64,000 bases of DNA from Brachycybe producta (GCA_036925085.1 JAUPFP010000011.1:3778797-3842796); one strand, 5' to 3'; shown: positions 12,401-22,607, counted from the first letter of the stretch. Notes: generated from the sequence alone by a model not told the origin. Numbers and translations are program-made.

Positions 12401-13458
12401 GGGCTCATTAAAGACATCTTTAATAATTAAAAGCAAACTGAGCCCTTTGAGTTTTTTTCAGTGGCCCATGTCGTTTTTTAAGTCTAGTACTAGACTTAAA
12501 AAAAAGATGAGGACCACTGAAAATATTGTTAAACTAATTGAGGACCTTCTGTATAAATTGTGTTTGTGGGAAGTTATGGTCTTCCGACTACAATGGTAAC
12601 TAAAAAAAATGAAATTTAGAAACCCTGCCCCATCTTCCAATTTCAGGGTGTCCAAAAGACTTAAACCCAATTTGCTCTCAGCTGAGAAGAGTTTGTGTGC
12701 ACACCACTGTTCTGCTTTATTTTCCCCTCTATGAATCACCGTGTTGGCCCATATTGCAAGGCCACTTCCGCTGGTGATATTTACATGGTGAAAGCAAGAA
12801 GGAGGAAGAAACACTGAGTGTGTAGGTGAGTACACGGAACGATGTCACAACATTGAATCGGAGCAGTCCCGCAACAATGTATCGCAACAAAGAATCCGGT
12901 GTGTACTATAGGCTTTAGCCACATCCAGGGGATGGGACCGCGTGTATACAGCTACTCCCGTGGAAAGCAGTATTTTAAGCATTAGGGGTGACCAGCGGGG
13001 GCGTGGGGGAAACGTGCTTAACCAAGTAATAGCTATGCCACTGGTCACATCAACAACGAAAATTAGACTGTTTTATTAACGCCAAATTCACCAAAAACTT
13101 GTTTTTGCTTAAATTGTTTTTATTAAAAAAAAAACGCCAGCTAGAATATTAGCATAATAAATATCCTATTGTCTTTTTTCAGATATTATTATTTACATCT
13201 GACTTATACAACATGTACGATGTGAAATCAACAGAAAACACCAAATATATATACTTTCCATTTTTAAACCAGCTTTTGAAATTTCGACCTGAACCAAAAG
13301 ATTATTATGGCAATTTTAATGGTAATTATTATGAAAATGGTGTGATAATTTTATTCTATTTTTTACTTATCTGGCGTCAAATATTATTTGATGCAATCAG
13401 AAAGTTTTTTAATGTTTTGAATCGAAAAGTTAATAGCTTTAAGCCCCTATCACCTTAG
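3411..13458 (+). CDS. Gustatory receptor-like gene 1 (GRL-1), four exons
   Basis: Predicted multi-pass chemoreceptor-like membrane protein. Exons: 3411-4340, 9223-9300, 9376-9477 and 13183-13458 with stop TAG. Every intron begins GT, ends AG and lies in phase 0, giving about 461 aa (310+26+34+91). Exon 1 shows hydrophobic segments near residues 33-60, 78-100, 128-152, 166-192, 243-263 and 284-300; the seventh would span the exon 3/4 junction. The amphipathic run with 'LRRFHKIHSEVLSIVKSLDH' before segment 5 is the kind of sequence seen at this point in 7tm_7 receptors. Short exons with phase-0 introns before TM7 are also typical of insect GRs. The final C-terminal 60 residues are longer than usual and basic. 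The start is the first ATG after stops. Introns 1 and 3 hold MITEs, Helitrons, LINE pieces and a solo LTR. Ligand unknown; an unrelated 7TM family cannot be excluded. Confidence 0.68.
4454..4916 (-). mobile_element. Degraded non-autonomous Helitron-like unit
   Basis: Read on the minus strand, it ends with the hairpin CCCGTCAT-TT-ATGACGGG, an 11-nt spacer and CTAGT at 4454-4459 (plus-strand ACTAGT). It contains a hairpin insert (about 4585-4800) and the family's 'ttcttggat...gtgcaacat..agttgacc' block near 4838-4885. The GCCCTAAA minisatellite follows directly. Confidence 0.5.
4917..6215. repeat. Strand-switching GCCCTAAA minisatellite (copy A)
   Basis: About 1 kb of 16-19 bp units, of the forms CATTTGCCCTAAAGGGA and GATATTGCCCTAAAGGGA, runs to about 5930. 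After a short AT-rich spacer, units of the opposite orientation (TTTAGGGCAAATG-type) run from about 5975 to 6215. Within the left arm the variants are grouped: GGGACATTTG, then GGGAGATATTG, then AAAGACATTTG, then GGGACATTTG again. This suggests local unequal exchange or slippage. Open frames through it are compositional. Confidence 0.85.
6217..6655 (-). mobile_element. Helitron-like unit, 3' end replaced
   Basis: Shares the family body: 'cccctcccctttttatattt', the 'gcgcatgcgcgtcg' block, a CT-rich stretch, 'catggggttcttggatgg' and 'gttgaccttgag'. It finishes with a microsatellite 'acagacctgggatatta', whose reverse complement gives the A|TCCCAGG start. The hairpin end is missing here and the minisatellite abuts it. 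Confidence 0.55.
6659..6964 (-). mobile_element. Non-autonomous Helitron-like unit
   Basis: Minus-strand 3' end at 6659 (hairpin CCCGTCATTTATGACGGG, then TTACCCCACTAG|T). The 5' end is A|TCCCAG near 6963 beside a GT microsatellite. It is followed head-to-head by a unit of opposite orientation. CT-rich open frames inside it are not genes. Confidence 0.65.
6965..7283 (+). mobile_element. Non-autonomous Helitron-like unit
   Basis: Mirror of the preceding unit: GT microsatellite, 'aaggtcaactatatgttgc', 'aagaaccccatgatatt', GA-rich stretch, 'gcacaattgcctgtgaat', then the hairpin and CTAG|T at 7279-7283. The target A-T context fits Helitron insertion. Confidence 0.65.
7296..7836 (+). mobile_element. 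Helitron-like unit with hairpin insert
   Basis: Same body as the neighbouring units in plus orientation, ending TTACCCTACTAG|T at 7832-7836. The usual terminal hairpin is replaced or mutated. The segment 7673-7815 is the CAGGCAA hairpin element. Confidence 0.55.
7673..7815. repeat. CAGGCAA hairpin element (MITE-like)
   Basis: The inverted arms begin 'caggcaattgtgcccagc' and end in its complement. Each arm holds a CATAAAAGGGCGG block. The centre includes TGACGTCA-like and CCAAT-like sequence. Copies with the same arms occur at 38573, 61217 and 62498. Confidence 0.6.
7960..8510. repeat. Unclassified interspersed repeat
   Basis: Bounded by related 'cacttagtggcaaggcgg' (left) and 'cacgcagtggcactggga' (right) blocks, with two internal copies of a 'gctctaaaaatg...agcgctcaactgacc' segment (about 8195-8235 and 8375-8415). 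The internal duplication is visible, but I cannot assign a class. Confidence 0.35.
8870..9071. repeat. CAGGCAA hairpin element, AACAGAAGTTGG subtype
   Basis: Long inverted repeat: 'gcaattagaaatcgggg' at the left, with complement 'tcccgatttctaattgcc' at the right. Inner arms 'agttggctccgcccttttt' and 'aaaaagggcggagccaact' and a second inner pair around 'ccaattagaagttg' are also present. It lies in intron 1 of GRL-1. Confidence 0.65.
9663..10369 (-). mobile_element. Solo LTR, same family as 44885-54263
   Basis: The reverse complement begins TGTAACACC and ends CTCACA. It is flanked by ATAG on both sides (9659-9662 and 10370-10373), a 4-bp target-site duplication. The palindromic block and TATA box match those of the full element. 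A C-run of about 14 sits near 10312-10325. Confidence 0.88.
10374..10515. repeat. (AAT)n-like low-complexity tract
   Basis: Degenerate TAATAATTTAATAA repeats directly beside the solo LTR; simple sequence. Confidence 0.7.
11762..12362 (-). pseudogene. LINE endonuclease/linker fragment
   Basis: On the minus strand, two overlapping frames encode the end of an APE-type endonuclease ('SSVLDVAITN' and 'ISDHHIVTCDV', the conserved SDH motif) and then the linker upstream of RT ('WYTQC', followed in another frame by 'NVKRALRKQRLWRNRYRG'). The frame change near 11990 and the missing RT make it a dead CR1-like fragment inside intron 3 of GRL-1. Confidence 0.7.
12395..12503. repeat. Short inverted repeats
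   Basis: A 14-bp pair (actcaaagggctca at 12395 and its complement at 12439) lies beside a 30-nt perfect palindrome centred on GTAC (12474-12503, core AAGTCTAGTACTAGACTT). Confidence 0.7.
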
Positions 13459-14244
13459 CAACTTTTCATGCATTTCAACTTGCAATGCAACCTGTGATGT
13501 GATTTGCAACTAGAACTTTGTAAGAAACTTCTATATCGCAATATACAACCTAGTTCCCAATCAAGTTTTCTAAACTTCGTTTATGTCAAGGGGACGACAT
13601 TCGGGTGAATCTCGTACGGTATGGTATCGGAAGCCATTTTACTTTTAATCTGCGTTTTACTGAATTTTAAAATTTCAATTCTATTCTGGATATCCAGTAA
13701 AATGCAGCTAAAAAGTAAAATGACTTTCCATCCACACGATCTGCTGTGAATCTTAGAGAAAATCGTACGTGGTTTTTTTTCAATGTCTGCCCCCCTTGGT
13801 TTGTGTCCATATTGTGATTAACTAACAGAAGTTCATAAAAAAAAGTATTCAAAATAGTTTCAAAAACAGGAAATTTAATAAAAATTTAATGAAATTATCT
13901 GACACCCAAGATAATATATGAGCTATCATCATCCTCTCACAAGTTTTGCATTATAAATAATTGAATTTTATAATCATATCTTGTGTTGTTGTTTTTTTCT
14001 TGCCAACATAATTCGTTTTATGCAATAAATATATGTACGTGTTATTTTTTGTTTTATAATTCCTGATACTTATTTATAAAATCTTATTAATTTCTCTATG
14101 ATATTATTTAGGATGCAATACAAAACCACCATTGTATTGTATGTTTAAAAATGCATAATGCATATTATGATTATGGCATCCCGCCCGCATCTTTGTGGGT
14201 GTGAGTTTTGAGATACGATCTTAGTGCAAACAAACAGTTCTAGT
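13459..14244. other. Intergenic region after GRL-1
   Basis: AT-rich. An imperfect inverted repeat (about 13612-13770, arms with 'gccattttacttttaa' and 'aaaagtaaaatgactt') suggests a decayed hairpin element. AATAAA-type sequences occur after the GRL-1 stop, for example near 14025, but none can be assigned as its polyadenylation site. Confidence 0.35.
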
Positions 14245-14610
14245 TACAAATACAATTATTACTCTGCTAGCAGCCAAATAGGCCTAAGGCAGAGGGACAT
14301 AAAAGTCCACATGCAGCATTAAGCATTGTGAAGCACATATATATAAAAAACAAAATGAATATACAATTGTCAATCCCACAACACAAAAGTATCGCCATTC
14401 ACCACTTCCTCAGGAAGAGAGTTCCATTGTCTTATAACTCTGGGGGGAGGGGGGGGGAAAGACCAATAATGTGAATCTGTCCTATCAAAAATCTCCCTAA
14501 TTTTTCTAGAGTGGTCAGCCCTGCCTATGTATAGTGCTTTATGAACATTCCTGGACTGTGGTTTAGGACAATCACCACGTGTAATTTTTCCAAACAATTT
14601 CAACCTTAAC
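14245..14610 (-). pseudogene. CR1-like LINE 3' fragment
   Basis: The minus strand encodes 'LKLFGKITRGDCPKPQSR...VIRQWNSLPEEVV', the typical C-terminus of CR1/L2-type ORF2, followed by a 3' region containing 'gctagcagccaaataggcc'. The same 3' region occurs at 40600. 5'-truncated. Confidence 0.75.
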
Positions 14611-15475
14611 TCAGCCTAATTATTTTGTCAATTTAGGCATTATTATGGATGGATCTTTAAATTTCTCAAGACATTGTAGTTTCGTAGCCACTATGGGGAA
14701 TAGACGTGCTTGTATTATCTGGAAAATATTTACTCATAGTCCTATTGAAGTTTTAGTAAAGGCGTTTAAAGTTTTTGTTAGACCAATTGTTTAATTTTTT
14801 CTCCTCAAATTATTAAGGATATAAATATTATTGATGGAGTACAGCACAAATTCACAAGGCGTCTTCGTGGCATGAGCAACAACTCATATAGATCTCATCT
14901 TTCAATATTACGTCTACAATCCTTAGAATTACGTCGAATTCATATCGATCTAACAATGGTTTTTAAAATTTTATTTTGTGGATTTCATTGTAGTGACCAC
15001 CTACGTAAAAATTTGGTAATATCTACGTCTATTACCCGAGGCCACAGATGGAGAATTATAAACCCTAGGGCATGCCTTAATATTAAGCATTTGCATTTCT
15101 TTTGTAGAACCTTACCCATCTGGAATTCATTGCAAAAAATAGTTGTAAATTCAAGTTCCTCATCTGATTTTCAAAGCAAACTTTTGAGTGTGGATCTCAG
15201 TAAATATTGTTGTGTCCACCTAGACTAGATTGTATCGTATTTCATTTTATTTGAATTTTATCTTGAATCTTGAATCAATTTTATTTTATTCGTATGAACT
15301 TTTTAAATATTTTATTGTTTTGTAATTTTGAGACTTGAAATCACTTATTATGAGAACATTATGATTATAAGCTGAACTATTCGTGACAAGGCTGCATGTA
15401 AGTTGGGATTTCTATTCTCCTTTGTGTGCTATTTTCAATTATGAAATAAACATTATTATTATTATTATTATGTAT
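14611..15475 (+). pseudogene. LINE RT C-terminal fragment with (ATT)n tail
   Basis: Plus-strand frames carry RT-thumb and C-terminal features ('IMDGSLNFSRHC', 'VKAFKVFVRPI', 'FTRRLRGMS', 'LPIWNSLQKIVV') with several stops. It ends in an ATT microsatellite near 15450-15470, like the tails of Jockey/CR1-group LINEs. It belongs to a different subfamily from the CR1 at 18600-22090. Confidence 0.72.
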
Positions 15476-15482
15476 AGTGAAC

Positions 15483-15955
15483 CTTTTATCTGAAAGGTAG
15501 ACCGAGGACAGAACAGTTCCTTCCGATTTTCAGTAATTTAAGAGTTGAGCTCTGTCTCCGGGACAACTGGCCTGGGACCGGTTGAGAGTAGAGCTAGTCG
15601 ACATATACTAACTTTTGAGGCGGGCAGTATCATCGACCCTTCTTCTTTGGGTAAAATCAGCTATTTTAGGATTACAGGGCGACTATGGCTCGCTCTGAAG
15701 GTGGTTGGGTATGCCACCTATTTCACCTAATCTCGGAGTACTAGAACAATATAAACCTTTTTAACTTCCTCACTAGTCTTAAAAAAAGACTTTCACAACT
15801 TATGTGGGATCTTTTGCTGCCTGCAATCCTTCAAGCTTTTGCGCAATAAAATGCCACTGAAGATTAAGTTGACTTCTTTCTTAATCTGCTGCTCGTAGTC
15901 CAGGTTTTCACCTGGTTTTCCTTCTTTGAAAGGATGGCTAGGTGAACCACAACCG
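15483..15955. repeat. LTR-family-2-related remnant
   Basis: The segment around 15695-15800 ('ggtggttgggtatgccacc', 'tagaacaatataaacc', 'cctcactagtctta') parallels 27085-27185 and 41125-41205, with much divergence. A 'gtccaggttttcacctgg' palindrome lies near 15898. Confidence 0.4.
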
Positions 15956-15957
15956 CT

Positions 15958-16095
15958 AGAAAAAAAATTATTATGACAGTTTTAATGGTAGGCCTAATTA
16001 TTATAAAAATGGTATGATAATTTTATTGTTTGTTTTACTCATCTGGCATAAGATATTATCACATGCAGTCCAAAAGTTTTATTAATGTTTTCCGT
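15958..16095 (+). pseudogene. GRL terminal-exon relic 1
   Basis: Nucleotide similarity to the end of GRL-1 exon 4 (about 13301-13430): 'ttattatgacagttttaatgg', 'aaaaatggtatgataatttt' and 'ctcatctggcataagatatt' correspond in order. Stops and an insertion break the frame. It shows that at least one more GRL copy once ended here. Confidence 0.65.
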
Positions 16096-16519
16096 TGATA
16101 GTTGAAACAAGTAAACAATCTGATCATGTGACATAATTGTTTTGTTTTTAACTTTAAATGTTTAAAACTTGCACTTTAATCAAAAGAATTGAATTTCTCT
16201 GAAAACCAAGATCTAATGTTCCATTGCAAATTAAATTAAGAGGCTAGATACATCGTTTAGTTCAAAATTCCTCCGAATGTAGGCACATGTGATCACTTTT
16301 GATTGAAAAACGGCATTTTAACGTTTTTTTTTCTCCAGATTTCAAGTCACATAATAATTAATAGAAAAATAATTTCGCGTGCTAAGCTTACAAAAAGAAA
16401 TGCTCAAAACAACCCTCAATGATATTTATAATTAATGACATAACATTGAATGTTATTAAGTGTGTTGTTTTAGGAGTGGGTAGATCAATTGGTGACAACG
16501 ATTACTACATTGGTTCGGA

Positions 16520-17241
16520 ACTTGTAAAATGAGTTAATGAGTTAATGAGGTGAAAGACTTGGGGATCTTGAAAGATTCAAAATTAACGTTTTCAACTCAT
16601 AGCCAACTAATTGCAAATAGAGCATTACAAAAATTATGGTTGTTGAGAAATTTTTTTACCAATAGTTCTGTAAATATTTTCTTTAGAGCATTTATTATGT
16701 ATGTTCGGCCAAGTTTGGAGTATATTTCACCAGTGTGTGCACCTATGTATCGTTTTGATTCTGATGTAACTGAACTTACCTGCTCTTAGAAATTTACCAT
16801 ATGATGAATGGTCAAAAAAATTAAATCTTCAATCATTGCGAGAACGCCGAATTTATGCATCCTTATGTTTTATTTTTTAAGGTTATTCTTCGAATTTCGT
16901 ATTGTTCAGATGAATTTGTATCATGTGTAGAAATTTTACCTTTAAGTATACAGAGCCATAATATGGGAGTTATTTTGAGACCTCAAAAGGTCAATAGAAG
17001 AAAATTGTATTTTCTGAACCGTGTTATTCCCTTGTAGAATGCTTTTCTATTTAACATTGTTAATTCAGAATCTTTTTGTATTTTTAAGAAAAAAAATTAT
17101 TGTTTAAAACTGACTGACTATCTTCAGAGTGATTTTTTTATTGATTGATGTCTTTTCAACTAATACTGTATAGAAATGATGTGTTTGACATTTGTCCCCA
17201 CCTTTGTGACAATAAAAATTATTATTATTATTATTATTAAA
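16520..17241 (+). pseudogene. LINE RT C-terminal fragment with (ATT)n tail
   Basis: Encodes 'VKDLGILKDSKLTFSTH', 'RAFIMYVRPSLEYISPV' and a frameshifted C-terminus. It ends in 'aataaaaattattatt' at 17210-17241. This is the 'LGI.D..L.F..H' region after RT motif YADD in non-LTR ORF2 proteins. Confidence 0.72.
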
Positions 17242-17704
17242 TCAATATTTTGTCAATAATTTATATATTATATTTAAGTATTAGCTCAATATTTTCAGAT
17301 TATTAACTGAATAAACTGAACTCGATAAATTGTTTGTTTGTCCTTCACAGGGCTCTGCAGAACACATTTATTATTTAAATGCATTTAAATGATTAGGTGT
17401 GTACTAGGTATTAGGTGCATGCAATCAAATACCTGTCATTAAAAATGGTTTCATGTCTAAAGACAGGTCTGAAGAAATTTGTAACCATTAATTCTAATAC
17501 TTACGAGAATATCAAATGTATCAATTACTTTTTCAATACTGAGAAATGTATACTGGTAATGGTACCTGTAAACAATGTTTTTGTTTGAAAAATAGACTAT
17601 TATTTACAACTAAAACTAACACCAGAAAAATACGTTGTTGAAACTAGCATGTTAAATGCAGTGTGTGTTAACTACAAAATGTTCTCAATAGTTTGGACAT
17701 AAAT
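17242..17704 (+). repeat. Duplicated 5' flank of the GRL relic
   Basis: The part from about 17425 on is similar to the sequence upstream of GRL-2 (about 23850-24180; shared 'cacctgtaaacaatgttttt' and 'tatttacaactaaaac'). Segment 17243-17425 also matches 57151-57340 closely. The tandem duplication therefore included upstream sequence. Confidence 0.65.
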
Positions 17705-18399
17705 ATGACAAATTTTGCAATGAGTAAACACTCTTGGATGCATAAAAGTATACTAAATGAGATCTCTTTCAAAAAGATAAAAAATGGACTTTGAAGACAT
17801 AGAATCATTTGCATATTACTTATCTCCATTTCTGAGATTTCTGAAACCATATGGGTTTCATTTAAATCAAAAACTCAAAACAGAAACCTCGTTATAATCA
17901 ACAGATAGTATTCTACAAAAGTATTATCATTGCATTCATGATAGTATTTTGTGGTCATTGTTTCTTCAAACACTTCATTTTATATCAAAAATTGAAGCCA
18001 GCATATGTGATGATGATGCATGTTTTGGTTTCTGTTACCTTGCTATCCATAACATTTGCATGTAGATCCGTTATGTTTAAAAAAGATAACGTAAAAAACA
18101 TTATAAGGCGATCTTCTATCACATCTCTAAGTATTATACTTCAGATAAACAAAAAGGCAGCAACAGATTCCTTTCGTCAATGTGGGTCAATCATTGAAAT
18201 GTTCGGAATTTTCTCAACCATTACATTTTTCTCCATGTGTGCAGTAGTAAACTTTTAAGTAACTCACATGGAAGCATGTTTAGAATCACATTCAAAGACA
18301 TAACATCGAGAAGATTGTATTGTTAAACTACTTTCTATTGAGATTTTTTATGAAATACCGTGGTTTGCAATAGGTGCAACTGTAATAGTTTATCAAGCA
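17705..18399 (+). pseudogene. GRL exon-1 relic (paralogue of GRL-2)
   Basis: Close nucleotide match to GRL-2 exon 1 from its ATG (24183) through 'gtttatcaagca'. An indel near 17760 shifts the frame and stops follow ('...KNGL*'), with more breaks later. Similarity ends abruptly at 18399, where minus-strand LINE sequence begins; the remaining third of the exon is missing. Exons 2-3 were not seen nearby. This is a dead tandem duplicate. Confidence 0.88.
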
Positions 18400-18600
18400 A
18401 AGCTTTATTGTTGATATTAAAAGAAGTCAACTTGCTTATTAGCAGCGAGTGTTTTACTGTATCAAAAGCCTTTGCAAAGTCCAAAAATATTAAGTCAAAT
18501 TCAAATTGAGTATCCAGCTTTGAATGGATGTCTTGTACATACAGTGCAAACTGTAACATGATTAACATTTCTAAAGCCATGAAGCAATGATTAGTTAATT
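18400..18600 (-). pseudogene. CR1 RT fragment
   Basis: The minus strand encodes 'FDLIFLDFAKAFDTVKHSLL', RT motif A of a non-LTR RT, with a short flank on either side. It is a separate fragment from the larger LINE next to it, because the same motif recurs at 19700-19765. Confidence 0.75.
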
Positions 18601-18679
18601 GCTAATTAAGTGCTTAGGTTAGGTTAAATACACCTGCAATCAGCTCGAAAGCCATGTGGCAGGGAGGGATTGCTCCCAA

Positions 18680-20656
18680 TCACGACTGATTGTCATTATT
18701 TAAAAATAAGACATCATCATGAAATTGAAATCGTCCTAACAAAGAACTATTCACAGGAAGAGAATTCCATAGCCTAATAACATTAGGAAGAAAAGACCAA
18801 AAATATGCATCAGTCCTAGCCATTAATTCTTTGAAAGTTTTTGAATGCCCAAATCTACCTTTACGAGGATTTCTAGTTAGTAAACCATTAAGCAGAGTAA
18901 TGTTATCATCAGCCAGCAAACGTCCCAGAAGAGCAAGGCTTTGCTCATTTCTTCGGCCTGCTAATGATTCCCATTCTAGCTCTTGGAGCATAGACGATAC
19001 GCTATCAGTATACGCATACCGTCCCTTTACAAATCTTGCAGCCCTATGCTGTACCATTTCTATTTCTTGTTTTAGATTATTTCTAAATGGGTTCCAAATT
19101 GGGGAAGAATATTCTAAAATAGGTCTAACTAGGGTAAAGTAACAGACCTTCTTTACATTTTCTTTACAATGTTTAAGGGTGCGTTGGACAAACCGCAGCC
19201 TTTGATTAGCTTTGGCAACTGCTTTGGTTATATGATTTTTCCAAAGCATGTCCTTGGACAAGGTTAAGCCAAGATATTTGATGGTATCAACATGGGTTAG
19301 CTGAACATCTCCCATCGTGTAATCTGCCATGAACGATTCTCGCTTTCGGGAAACTCGCATAACATTGCATTTACTCCTATTCAGTTGTAAATGCCACTCA
19401 GAGCACCACTCTTCAACACTGTCTAGATCTCTTTGGAGGATTTCACTATCCTCATTATCTCTAATCCTATTGTAAACAACAGCATCATCTGCAAACAAAC
19501 GCATCATACTGTTGCATCTGTCTGCCAGATCGTTTATGAACAGAAGGAAAAGCAGTGGTCCAAGAATGCTACCCTGAGGTACACCAGATGTTACTTTAGC
19601 CCAGTCTGACACAGCACCATCAGTTTGGACTCGCTGTTGTCTATTTGATAAGAATGATGATGTCCACAAAATTACTTGTTTATTTAAGTTAAAAGTCATC
19701 ATTCTTTTAATTAGTAGTGAATGCTTCACTGTATCAAATGCTTTTGCAAAATCTAAAAATACCAAGTGAAATTAGCCCTTACTATCCAAGCCATATTGTA
19801 TGTCTTGGATGAGTAGTGCTAGCTGGGTATCACATGATCTGCCTTTTCGAAAACCATGCTGGTTTTCATGAATTAATTTATGGTTTTTTAAATGCTTGAT
19901 TGTATTAGAATAAATTATATGCTCGAGAGTTTTACAAACAATGGAGGTGTTCTAGTTCTTTGGACAATTTTTATCTCCTGTTTTAAGAATTGGGCAGATA
20001 CATATGGCTTGCCACCATGCCATAGGCATTATACCACTATCAAGGGAATCTTGGAAAAGTTTACTTAAAAAAAGGCTAACTTCTCTGGCCAGCTCCTTTA
20101 GCAATCTTGGCGAGATTTCATCTGGACCAGCTGATTTATTAACATCTAGATTACAAAGCAAATTTTGTAATCCAGTGGAGTTTATGATTATATCAGGCAT
20201 GACATGAGATAAGGTGCCAAGTTGTGGTTCCTCATTGCCCTCATTAGCATGAAAGACACTTTGGAAATAATCGTTAAGTGTGCTTGTAATAACCTGTTTG
20301 TCAGTACAGACATCATCAAGTGGTGTTATAATTGAAGTTATATTATTTTGAATTTTGTTGAGATTTTTTACATATTTCCAGAACAACTTGGGATTTTTAT
20401 GGAGTGATGCCCCTAAGACATTATTAGTAAAGTTTAAGTGTTCTTTTTTAAGCAAGCTTTTCACAAGACATCGCTGGGAATTAAACTGCAATTTAATAGT
20501 ATCATTCATTTTAATCTTCATTTTAGATCTAAATTTGCATTGTTTACAAAGAGTGCGGTGTATCTCAGTGGTGTACCAAATTGGTTCCAAGCTTGATTTT
20601 ACATTTTTGAATGGGATGAATTTATTTATGCCATTAGAAATGACACTGACAAACAA
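18680..20656 (-). pseudogene. CR1 ORF2 reverse transcriptase region (broken)
   Basis: Non-LTR RT domain used for target-primed reverse transcription. Segment 20656-19952 encodes the linker and RT fingers ('NKSAGPDEISPRLLKELA', 'GDKNCPKN'). The stretch 19951-19766 encodes 'HGFRKGRSCDTQLALLIQDI' in other frames. The 361-aa frame 19765-18680 contains motif A 'FLDFAKAFDTV', 'GVPQGSILGPLLFLLFINDL' (61-80), the catalytic FADD (91-94) and the C-terminal 'VIRLWNSLP'. At least two frame changes or stops separate the parts. The catalytic residues are present but no single reading frame spans the enzyme. Confidence 0.88.
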
Positions 20657-20944
20657 TGACCACTGCTGGTTTACATCTTTTGATAGTCCACTTTTATTTT
20701 TATTTTTCAGTTCATTTGTTACAAAGAGCTTAAAACTAGCCCAATCAGCTTTATTGTACTGTAGGACTTTTCAGGGAGCTGATTGGAGTTTTTCGAATTG
20801 GGTGGCAAATTCTAAGTAAATCATTTTGTGATCGCTTATGCCATGAGCAATTTCAATTGATTTGGCATTTTCTGGGTTGTTCGTAAAATCTAAATCTAGA
20901 ATATTAGCTGTTGTATTGGTGGAGCGTGTAGGGGTTTGCAATAG

Positions 20945-21473
20945 TTAATCCAGGGAATATGTGCATACACTATCAAGCAGTATATCTGTTAATTTATTAC
21001 TAGAGCACTGGGAGTCAACAGTATAATTTTTCCAATTTATTTCTGGAAGGTTAAAATCCCCACCAATGAGAACTGATGCATGTTTGTGGGTAGAAAATAA
21101 GGAATCTAAACATTTTCTAAATTGGAGTAATTCCTTCTTCGTCACTTGAAGGTGGGCAATAGAATGAAAATAAGAAAATTTTTCTCCCATTATGAAGTGA
21201 AATGCTACAACAAACTACCTCACAATCACCTTCATAAGCAGGTTCTCTTTTTGATGTAAGGTTTTTATTGCTAGCAAGAAATACACCTCCACCTTTGATT
21301 AAATTCCGATCTTTTCGGAATATGTTATATTGTTGGGGGAAAACCTCCGCGGATGAAACATCTTCAGTTATCCATGATTCACTACCAAAGATAATGTCGG
21401 GATTATAGCTTTCTATAGCTTTTCTAAACTGAATTACTTTATTTTTTATACTTCTGCAATTGATTATTAACAT
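20945..21473 (-). pseudogene. CR1 ORF2 APE-type endonuclease (frameshifted)
   Basis: The first frame (21473-21117) holds 'LIINCRSIKNK' and 'SESWI', whose Glu is the metal-binding residue in APE-like endonucleases. The second (21190-20945) holds 'LIGGDFNLPEINW', the GDFN motif. A frameshift within the 74-nt overlap separates them. The SDH motif expected at the end has not been placed in this copy. Confidence 0.82.
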
Positions 21474-21530
21474 TTTTAAAGATTTATTTATAAGCTTGTT
21501 TTCTTTTTTAGTCAGAGGAACTGTCTTAGA

Positions 21531-21615
21531 AGAAATTTTTTTGTTAGAAAGTTGGGTTTCTTTTTTAATAAATAATTATTAAAAAAGAAACCCAACTTTC
21601 TAACAAAAAATTTCT
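21531..21615. repeat. Near-perfect 40-bp inverted repeat inside the LINE
   Basis: Left arm 21531-21570 and right arm 21577-21615 match except for one A, with a 6-nt loop. The core is GAAAGTTGGGTTTC and its complement. It lies exactly between ORF1 and ORF2 of the CR1 element. Confidence 0.85.
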
Positions 21616-21666
21616 TAGGTACAGTAACTAGATTTCATTTCTTCCTAGAATCAGGGCATTTAGAGG

Positions 21667-22074
21667 TTAGAAGTTTCCTTGGATTTGACTACAAACAGAT
21701 TTCCAGAGAACAGAGCTCAATACATCCTTACCGGCTGCAGTCAAGTGAAGGCCATCACGCAGATAATACTTATCAGGTGCTTTAAGAAGCTCCCGAGAAG
21801 CATCCACAAATGAATAACTAGCACTACGACAGAGAAGAGATAACTCTTGTGAAATCTGCTGAACTGCAGGGTTTGGATAAAAAGAACCCTTAGCATCACA
21901 CTCAAACCGTGGCAGGACAGTAGAAATCACAATCCTTGCACGAGGTCTGATGCATTTTACCTCTCTAGAACAGTGTTTAAGTTTTTCAGCTATCCCCTTT
22001 GGCGCATCCATCTTGAGATTATTAGTGCCGGCATGCACAACTACAACAGGGTTAAGGCTAGCTTTGTTCAGCAC
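21667..22074 (-). pseudogene. CR1 ORF1 SGNH-esterase domain (5'-truncated)
   Basis: The 135-residue frame has 'VVVHAGTNNL' (the GTNN block) and 'YLRDGLHLTAAGKDVL', the C-terminal D-x-x-H block of SGNH hydrolases. The nucleophile Ser block lies further N-terminal and is not in this copy, because the element is truncated at about 22090. Esterase domains in ORF1 are known for CR1-group LINEs; their role is unclear. Confidence 0.82.
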
Positions 22075-22090
22075 TGCCTTAACTCGAGAA

Positions 22091-22450
22091 TGTTATGTAA
22101 ATGTTATGTTCAAAAGATTTACAACTATTGAAGTTAATGATATGGGTCTGTAATTAGTTGGCAGATCTTTGTCACCAGATATATAAATGGGACAAATATT
22201 TGCCTGCTTCCAGGCTTGTGGCAATACTCCACTAGTTAGGGATGTTTGGAAAAGGGTATTTAAGATTGAACTGACTTCTGTGACCAATTCTTTTAACAAT
22301 CTAACTAGAATTTAATTTAAACCTGATGACTTGTTGCCATCCAGATTGCAAAACAGCTTCTGCACCTTACTGGGGTGTATTATTCCTGGCATACTTGCAC
22401 ATGAAAAATGCAGGTGATGTTTATCATGCCAGTATCCTTGTGAAAGACAC
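22091..22450 (-). pseudogene. Second CR1 RT fragment
   Basis: The minus strand encodes 'SGVLPQAWKQANICPIY', 'GDKDLPTNYRPISLTSI', the start of a non-LTR RT, plus upstream linker with stops. It is head-to-tail with the ORF1 end of the previous LINE and must come from another copy. Confidence 0.78.
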
Positions 22451-22607
22451 TTTGAAAATATTCGTAATGCATTCACCAAGATCATAATATAAGTTCCCTG
22501 TCAGTTTTATACTTATACAGACTCCTGCTTCATATATCAATATAAGAACTAGCATTAGATCACTTTGCATCAACTTTCTAAAAAAATATCAGCAGCACTG
22601 TCTTAAC

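Larger units (their letters stand above)
18600..22090 (-). mobile_element. CR1-type LINE, 5'-truncated and frameshifted
   Basis: On the minus strand the order is an ORF1 esterase domain (22074-21667), APE endonuclease (21473-20945) and RT (20656-18680), the layout of CR1-clade elements whose ORF1 carries an SGNH esterase. Its 3' end follows the C-terminus ('WNSLPVNSSLLG...') by less than 100 bp. It begins inside ORF1, so it is 5'-truncated, and ORF2 is broken into several frames, so it is immobile. Confidence 0.85.
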
